Positions 58,490 to 64,000 of a DNA stretch of 64,000 nucleotides are shown in pieces (the first letter of the stretch is position 1; every line of letters begins with the position of its first letter). The notes under the pieces were generated by a model. It ran no database searches. It saw nothing but the letters and a program-made list of their open reading frames with translations, and was not told where the DNA came from. Position numbers and translations under genes: made by a program. The DNA comes from Lactobacillus bombicola (GTDB taxonomy: Bacteria; Bacillota; Bacilli; Lactobacillales; Lactobacillaceae): contig NZ_FOMN01000002.1 of assembly GCF_900112665.1 (NCBI RefSeq), positions 248,001-312,000 on the forward strand, given 5' to 3'.

Positions 58490-59386
58490 ATGACTGAACC
58501 AGACTATCAAAAATTAGTTAATAAAATGCGTACTGAATTTAAACAAGGAGATGATAAACGCGATGCAGGATTACCAACACAAATTCCTGAAGTTGAGCGC
58601 TTTGACAATCTATCCTACGGGGTCGTACCGCAATTTCAGTCGCTTGATGTTTATCTACCCAAAAAAAGAACCGACCAAAAATTGCCTGTAATTGTTAATA
58701 TCCATGGTGGCGGCTGGGTTTATGGTACAAAAGAAACATATCAATTCTACTGTCTTGCTTTAGCTAAAGCGGGCTTTGCTGTAGTCAACGCCAATTATCG
58801 TTTAGCGCCCGATGTAGTCTATCCTGGTGAACTTGATGATCTAAATTTAGTTTTTCATTGGATAGCAGACAGTACCAATGCCAACAACTACCAGTTTGAT
58901 CTTAATAATGTCTTCATTGTCGGCGACAGTGCTGGCGGACAGATGGCAGAACAGATTTTAGCAATTTATACTAATAATGAGTATCGTAAATATTTTGGCT
59001 ATACTTTACCCAATCTAACCATTAAAGCAGCCGCACTAAATTGTGGTCTGTACTTTTTAACAGAAACTAACTTAATAGTTGGTGCCCCAGAAGCTTACTT
59101 TCGTCCAGAAATTCGTTTAACTAAGCATGATCAATTGAACGTAGAACGCTACTTAACTCAAGCGTTACCACCAATTTTTTTAATGACTAGTAATGGCGAT
59201 TTTTTACGAAATAGTGCCTTTACACTTTCTGGGTATCTATCTGCTAAAAATATTTTTCATGAAATGCATTTCTATGGTGATACTAACCATCTGCGTGGAC
59301 ATGTATTTCACATTAATCAAAAAGATGATTTAGCCAGACAATGCAATTTAGACGAATTAAACTTTTTCCGAAAATACATAAATTAA
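58490..59386 (+). CDS. Alpha/beta hydrolase (carboxylesterase/acetylesterase-like)
   Basis: 298 residues of the hormone-sensitive-lipase-like group: oxyanion HGGGWVYG near residue 73, nucleophile Ser in GDSAGGQ near 142, and catalytic His in TNHLRGHVF near 272. No signal peptide, so intracellular. Substrate is probably a small acyl or acetyl ester. AAAGGAG precedes the ATG. It is followed in the same direction by an AraC regulator and an MFS gene, which may use it in breakdown of an imported compound. Confidence 0.82.
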   Translation: MTEPDYQKLVNKMRTEFKQGDDKRDAGLPTQIPEVERFDNLSYGVVPQFQSLDVYLPKKRTDQKLPVIVNIHGGGWVYGTKETYQFYCLALAKAGFAVVNANYRLAPDVVYPGELDDLNLVFHWIADSTNANNYQFDLNNVFIVGDSAGGQMAEQILAIYTNNEYRKYFGYTLPNLTIKAAALNCGLYFLTETNLIVGAPEAYFRPEIRLTKHDQLNVERYLTQALPPIFLMTSNGDFLRNSAFTLSGYLSAKNIFHEMHFYGDTNHLRGHVFHINQKDDLARQCNLDELNFFRKYIN

Positions 59387-59461
59387 TGCATGAGCAAGCT
59401 AACGAAATAATGGTTGACATAGGAGCTAAGTGTTTAATCATTTTTTATAAAGGTAGAAAAT

Positions 59462-60331
59462 ATGAACACTGATATACACGAATTAGTCCAACTAGATAAA
59501 TTACCAATTTATATTAAAGTGCATCAAAAGCCAGGAAAAACTGAAGTTCCACCTCATTGGCATCAAAGCATTGAACTAAGCTTTACCATGAGAGGTAAAA
59601 TTGATCATTTCATAATTGAAGGTCTAGATTACCAAACACACCCAGGTGAGATTCTAGTTATTAATACACAAATCGTTCATAGTATACAAAACATTAACAA
59701 TAAACAAACAGATTTGATGTTAACGATACTTTTCCCTTATTCACTAGTTTCGAGTATGTTTCCCGAAATAAATCATTATCTGATTGTTTTAAAAAATGTA
59801 TCAGAGTTAGCATTTAATCAGCTAAGCCAGTATTACCACCTACAAACTCTGCTTAGTCAAATGACAACCATCAGTTTAAATAATAGTGACACATTTAAAA
59901 ATTTAGAACTAACTATCCTGAGCTACCAAGTTCTCGAAATTTTACTCAAATATTTCCTAGAGCCGCGAGATAATAACAGTCGTCTATCTGATAACTTAAT
60001 TATTACTGGTCATTTACGTAATGCATTAGATTTTATTCAAACTCATTATCAAGAACAAATTTCACTACAAGACATTGCAAATAATTGTCATTTAGCACGC
60101 CAATATCTACAAAAAATTTTTAGGCAAAATATGGGGATTACTTTAGGAAAATATCTTAAAAAATATCGAGCACAAAAAGCTTATCATGAGCTTTGTAATA
60201 GTTCACATACATTAACTACTATTGCAAGCAATACTGGTTTTAGCGGTGTCCGCTCAATGAATCGGGCACTAGTTGCTAATTATGGAAAAACAAGTATGCA
60301 AATAAAAAAAGTTACTCAACGCCATATTTAA
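59462..60331 (+). CDS. AraC-family transcriptional regulator
   Basis: 289 residues: an N-terminal cupin-like sensor (about 10-100, HWHQSIELSFTMRG and HPGEILVINTQIVHSI) and a C-terminal double helix-turn-helix (about 185-285, ISLQDIANNCHLARQYLQKIFRQ and LTTIASNTGFSGVRSMNRAL). Such regulators usually sense a sugar or related metabolite. It lies between the esterase and MFS genes and probably controls them. AAAGGTAGAAAAT precedes the ATG. Confidence 0.88.
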   Translation: MNTDIHELVQLDKLPIYIKVHQKPGKTEVPPHWHQSIELSFTMRGKIDHFIIEGLDYQTHPGEILVINTQIVHSIQNINNKQTDLMLTILFPYSLVSSMFPEINHYLIVLKNVSELAFNQLSQYYHLQTLLSQMTTISLNNSDTFKNLELTILSYQVLEILLKYFLEPRDNNSRLSDNLIITGHLRNALDFIQTHYQEQISLQDIANNCHLARQYLQKIFRQNMGITLGKYLKKYRAQKAYHELCNSSHTLTTIASNTGFSGVRSMNRALVANYGKTSMQIKKVTQRHI

Positions 60332-60382
60332 GTTACTAAAAATTAAAATAACAGTGTATCTATTTTAGAAAAGAGGAATTAT

Positions 60383-61564
60383 ATGAAAAAAGCAAAGCCT
60401 CAATCTGGATTATTCAAGATTGCCCTATTATCAATTTCATTATTATTAATGATTGCTCCCCAAATTTCACCAGTATTGCCTTTAATGTATTCGTCCTTTC
60501 CCACTATTTCTCGAGCTGGCGTCGAAACCTTAAGTACTATTCCTAATATTGGAATTGTTATCGGCTTAATGCTAAGCCCATTTTTAATAAGACTAGTTGG
60601 CAGTAAACCGACAATTATATCTGGATTATTAATTATTTTATTAGCAGGTACTTATCCTATATACTCTACAAATTATTACATGATTCTAATTTCCCGTTTC
60701 TTATTAGGTTTAGGCATTGGTTTATTTAATTCATTAGCGGTTAGCCTATTAGCAAAATTTTATCAGGGTAATGAATTATCAACCATGCTAGGATTTCAAA
60801 ATTCAATGGGAAGCATTGGTGCGGCACTTTTTTCATTCTGTGTAGGATGTTTAGCTGGACTGGGTTGGCACACTACATTTTTAATTTATTTAGCTGCATT
60901 ACCAATTTTAGTTTTATTCAGTTGGATAGTGACACTGCCTCGTGAGCAAAATCAGATAGCTGCATCACAAAATCAGATGACTAAAAATGATAATAGATTA
61001 AATATTCAGGTAATAAAAATTGCTTTACTAATGTTTTTTATGTACATCTTCTTCATGCCAATGACTTTTAAATTACCACAATTAGCAATTAGTCAAAAAA
61101 TAGCTGATGTTAGTCAAGTTGCTTTTGTTTCTTCAATGATAACTCTTATCGGCATTCCGGTCGGGTTAGCTTATGGCTATTTAAAAAAGAAATTGCAAGA
61201 TTTGATTTTACCAATTGGTTTATTTTTACAAGTTGTTGGCTTATTAGCAATTGCTTTTTCAGCAAATCTTCTAATGTTAATATTTGCTGCTATTGTCTTA
61301 GGTACCGGATTTGGTCTATCGGTTCCCTATATCTTCAACTGGCTAGGTAATGTTGCCCCCAAAAATTCAATTAATTTTGCAACAACGATTACTTTAATTT
61401 TAGTTAATATAGGTTGTGCTGTTTCACCAACAATTATTAATTGGCTAGGTAATACTTTAGGTAATGGATCTGCACGTGCCGATATAACAATTGCTAGTTT
61501 AGGTATGACAATCTTATTTTGTTATAGTGGCGTTCATTATCTACAAACTAAAAATAAACATTAG
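60383..61564 (+). CDS. MFS transporter
   Basis: 393 residues, about twelve membrane helices in two halves joined by a loop near residues 190-215 (QNQIAASQNQMTKNDN). General pattern (ISPVLPLMYSSFP, NIGIVIGLMLSPFL, GLGIGLFNSLAVSLLA) resembles the CynX/multidrug branch, not sugar-specific permeases. GAGGAAT precedes the ATG. It comes after the AraC gene and ends before the 14-bp-stem terminator; the substrate may be what the hydrolase acts on. Confidence 0.8.
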   Translation: MKKAKPQSGLFKIALLSISLLLMIAPQISPVLPLMYSSFPTISRAGVETLSTIPNIGIVIGLMLSPFLIRLVGSKPTIISGLLIILLAGTYPIYSTNYYMILISRFLLGLGIGLFNSLAVSLLAKFYQGNELSTMLGFQNSMGSIGAALFSFCVGCLAGLGWHTTFLIYLAALPILVLFSWIVTLPREQNQIAASQNQMTKNDNRLNIQVIKIALLMFFMYIFFMPMTFKLPQLAISQKIADVSQVAFVSSMITLIGIPVGLAYGYLKKKLQDLILPIGLFLQVVGLLAIAFSANLLMLIFAAIVLGTGFGLSVPYIFNWLGNVAPKNSINFATTITLILVNIGCAVSPTIINWLGNTLGNGSARADITIASLGMTILFCYSGVHYLQTKNKH

Positions 61565-61638
61565 TTATTAGGTACTAACAGTTTAACTAATAAAACAATT
61601 AATTACTTTCTAAAATATATTTTATGAGTCTACAATAA

Positions 61639-61674
61639 ATACCCCCTTTGAGCTGCTACTCTCAAAGGGGGTAT
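61639..61674. terminator. Bidirectional terminator, perfect 14-bp stem
   Basis: ATACCCCCTTTGAG and its complement around an 8-base loop between two convergent genes. Confidence 0.85.
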
Positions 61675-61729
61675 ATTGTAATTAAAGATAAGATTATTTA
61701 ATTACATAATATTTATCTATAAATTACTG

Positions 61730-63124
61730 TTACCGCCGTTCTTTTCTGGAAAACCAGAACATAAATAATGGTAAAATAACAAAACCAAAAATCATCATCA
61801 AGATTGCGTACCAATTAATCCCGATAACTTTTCCATTTGCAATAATACCAAACTGTGCTTGCCAATTATAATTAATCAATAAAAAGATAACTAAGACAAT
61901 TGATAAAACAGGCACAATAATGTCGGTTAAAAAATTTTTAGCAGCAGGTAAAATTGCCTCTTTATTTTTACCATAATAAAAACAAATAACGGCCAATGGA
62001 ACAATGATAAAACCCAGAAAACGTACCATGGCGCTCAAGGTAATTAAGTTGCCCATATTATATTGAAAAGCTAACGGTACTAAAAGAGCTAAAGCTGCAG
62101 AAATGAAAAATGTTCTAATTGGAAAATTATTTTGCGTTCTTTTAGTCAACGAGATTGGTAATTGATGTTCACGGGCCATGGCCTCTAAAATGCGGGGCGC
62201 ATTGAAACTAGATGCAACATTAATACCCAACATTGAAATTAAGGCACCTACTAAAATTACATCTCGTAAAATTTCATTATTAAAGATTGCACTAATTGCA
62301 ACTACCTGATTAGTCGTCATCAGTGCTCGCGGATTCAGTACCATCGCCACCGCTACAACGCCAATGTAAATTGCTGCAATCACAAAAATTGCCAAGGGAA
62401 TCGCCCGCGGTAGATTTTTTTCGGGTGCTTGCATATCGTCTGAACCTGAAGCAACTGATTCAAACCCGGTAAAAGCATAAAAAGCAGATACAATTGCCAT
62501 TACAAAACTAGTGGTTGTTAATGTTGGGACAATTTTTTGACCATTTTGTGTAATTTGATCAACTTCTGCTAAATTATGGGATGCACCACTTGTGATCAAG
62601 AGTGTCACACCTGCAACGATAATCAAAACTAAAGCAGCTAACTTTCCAGCTGTAGCAAGATTCATTACAAATTTAACAAATTTTTGCCCGAATATATTAA
62701 TGACCGTAATTGCTACCATCAAAATTACAAAGCCAAGGGTCACTGCACTAATATTATCTGGATTACCACCAAAAATAGAAATAGCTGATTTAATTACCCC
62801 TACTGCCATTACGCCCCAAGCAACACTAGCCGAAAAATAACGTAAAATACCAACATAAAAGCCAATATTATCCCCAAATGCTGCTTTAGCATAGGCATAT
62901 GATGCCCCTGATTTGGTCACATACTTAGCCGCTGCCGAAAATGAAATAGCTAAAATGGCCGCAAAAGTTGCCGCAATCAAATAAACAAGTAATGCCTTAC
63001 TACCTGCTTGTTTAACCACACTGCCTGGCGTTAAAAAGATACCTGAACCAATAATTGAATTAATTGCTAAAAAAACAATCGACCAAAAGCCTAATTTATC
63101 ATTTACAGTTTTATTTCCTTGCAT
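61730..63124 (-). CDS. Amino acid permease (APC family)
   Basis: 464 residues from ATG 63124 (MQGNKTVNDKLGF), which has AGGTG at suitable spacing; an upstream TTG would overlap the previous gene. About twelve membrane helices with the APC start FLAINSIIGSGIFLTPG, AFYAFTGFESVASGSDDM (conserved helix 6) and SFNAPRILEAMAREHQLP. It imports or exchanges an amino acid. It follows the C26 hydrolase gene by only 4 bp, which points to a shared role in using a gamma-glutamyl or amide compound. Confidence 0.85.
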   Translation of the reverse strand: MQGNKTVNDKLGFWSIVFLAINSIIGSGIFLTPGSVVKQAGSKALLVYLIAATFAAILAISFSAAAKYVTKSGASYAYAKAAFGDNIGFYVGILRYFSASVAWGVMAVGVIKSAISIFGGNPDNISAVTLGFVILMVAITVINIFGQKFVKFVMNLATAGKLAALVLIIVAGVTLLITSGASHNLAEVDQITQNGQKIVPTLTTTSFVMAIVSAFYAFTGFESVASGSDDMQAPEKNLPRAIPLAIFVIAAIYIGVVAVAMVLNPRALMTTNQVVAISAIFNNEILRDVILVGALISMLGINVASSFNAPRILEAMAREHQLPISLTKRTQNNFPIRTFFISAALALLVPLAFQYNMGNLITLSAMVRFLGFIIVPLAVICFYYGKNKEAILPAAKNFLTDIIVPVLSIVLVIFLLINYNWQAQFGIIANGKVIGINWYAILMMIFGFVILPLFMFWFSRKERR

Positions 63125-63128
63125 CCAA

Positions 63129-63857
63129 TCACCTAGCCTTCTCAATTACAAATTTAAATAAATTATTCATAAACTTAACATGTTGATTGCGATGTAACAT
63201 TTCTGGATGCCACTGTACTGCTAAAAGATTACCAGTTTGATTTTCTAATCCTTCAACTACACCATCATCCGTTTTTGCAACTGCTTTTAAATCAGGAGCA
63301 ACTGTTTTAATTAATTGATGGTGAAAAGAATTAGTTAAAAAGTCTGTCTCACCTAAAGTCTGTGCCAATAAACTAGCTGCTTCAACTTTTACCCGATGCG
63401 TTGGTAAATCTGGCGTATGCCCTTGTTCATGCTTAAAAGTTTTTTCTGAACGATATGTAATATCCTGATAAAGACTACCACCGTGGGCAACATTAATAAT
63501 TTGTGCCCCACGACAAATGCCAAGAATTGGTTTACCCATTTTTTCTGCTATTTTCAATAATAACATGTCAAAATGATCACGCATTGGCCAAATTTCGCCA
63601 ATTTGTGGCAATAACTCTTCACCGTATAAATGCGGATCAACATCGTGCCCACCAGACAAGATTAAACCTTGAACATGTTCCATTTGTGCTTTAATTACTT
63701 CCTCATCAGCCGAATATGGAATAATAAAAGGCACACCACCATTTTGCACTACTGAATCAATATAATCATCATTAACATAACTGCGCCGATAGCCAGGAAA
63801 CATTCCACCAGAATCAATTATGATTGAACCGGAAATTCCTATAATTGGTTTTTTCAT
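63129..63857 (-). CDS. Gamma-glutamyl hydrolase-like class I amidotransferase (peptidase C26)
   Basis: 242 residues with the PuuD-like pattern: GISGSI at the start, GLILSGGHDVDPHLYGEE near 88, nucleophile Cys in ILGICRGAQIINVAHGG near 117, and His-x-Glu in AVQWHPEML near 220. The family removes gamma-glutamyl groups, for example from gamma-glutamyl-GABA. AAGAAGTGAGA precedes the ATG and a TATAAT lies about 50 bases further (63906-63911, minus strand). It heads a two-gene unit with the permease. 63858-64000 holds this promoter and nothing else I can name. Confidence 0.85.
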   Translation of the reverse strand: MKKPIIGISGSIIIDSGGMFPGYRRSYVNDDYIDSVVQNGGVPFIIPYSADEEVIKAQMEHVQGLILSGGHDVDPHLYGEELLPQIGEIWPMRDHFDMLLLKIAEKMGKPILGICRGAQIINVAHGGSLYQDITYRSEKTFKHEQGHTPDLPTHRVKVEAASLLAQTLGETDFLTNSFHHQLIKTVAPDLKAVAKTDDGVVEGLENQTGNLLAVQWHPEMLHRNQHVKFMNNLFKFVIEKAR

Positions 63858-64000
63858 TTTTTATCTCACTTCTTTTGCTACACAATTCATCTTCTTACTA
63901 ATAACATTATAATAGTAATCCGTTTATTTGGGGGGTTATTTGCTTTCTTACTTATCTCTTTTAACTATTTAGGCAGCGTTAAGTCAGTTATTTTTTGCTT

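Overview
The window reads as a chromosomal segment of a low-G+C Lactobacillus of the L. acidophilus/johnsonii type. The basis is strongly A+T-rich sequence, AGGAGG-like ribosome sites, and genus-typical genes: a D-aspartate ligase for the L-Lys-D-Asp cross-bridge, a class II nucleoside deoxyribosyltransferase, PTS-based sugar uptake, thiamine salvage without thiC/thiG, and Lactobacillus-style secreted proteins of unknown function. I cannot name the species. No rRNA, tRNA, CRISPR array, transposase or prophage gene is visible.

Layout. 1-5.6 kb (minus): start of a membrane protein cut by the window edge, D-aspartate ligase, a glutamine-dependent asparagine synthase-like protein, a metallophosphoesterase and a small unknown protein. 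5.8-10.3 kb (minus): a phosphonate-type ABC transporter (phnD, phnC, two phnE) plus a second paralogous phnD; the first phnD has a leader with a 44-codon ORF that runs into an intrinsic terminator. 10.6-12.5 kb: universal stress protein, then a tyrosine phosphatase plus deoxyribosyltransferase operon. 12.6-22.1 kb: nagA divergent from a GH31-type glycosidase, then a complete alpha-glucoside PTS operon (GH4, IIBC, RpiR regulator, small membrane protein, IIA) bracketed by two copies of the last ~66 bp of the GH31 gene. 22.2-26.3 kb: secreted/membrane unknowns, an MFS exporter and an extracellular histidine phosphatase. 26.3-30.8 kb: a beta-glucoside operon (antiterminator, EIIBCA, GH1) with two LicT-type antiterminator/terminator elements and a promoter overlapped by a cre-like site.

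31-36 kb: sortase, second tyrosine phosphatase, glpK, a pyridoxal/HMP kinase and a GatD-like amidotransferase. 36-39.2 kb: tenA divergent from a TPP-riboswitch-controlled thiM-thiD-thiE operon. 39.4-43.4 kb: LiaF-like protein with a LytTR regulator, then an Rgg-type regulator divergent from an MFS gene of clearly higher G+C, then a decayed GAPDH-like fragment. 43.4-47.1 kb: purB-purA and divergent guaC (purine nucleotide interconversion). 48.5-58.4 kb: the full aspartate-to-lysine pathway by the N-acetyl-DAP route, as a lysine-riboswitch operon (lysA-dapD-deacetylase-dapA-dapB-aminotransferase-asd, minus) divergent from aspartokinase-dapF (plus). 58.5-63.9 kb: alpha/beta hydrolase, AraC regulator, MFS transporter, amino-acid permease and a class I glutamine amidotransferase-like hydrolase.

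Together the genes describe a fermentative, host- or food-associated organism that scavenges sugars, vitamins and nucleosides but keeps lysine synthesis, which also feeds its L-Lys/D-Asp peptidoglycan. The most unusual observations are the direct repeats around the alpha-glucoside PTS operon, the ORF/terminator leader of phnD, a GH31 protein without a recognisable nucleophile motif next to nagA, and the compositional break at the Rgg-MFS pair.
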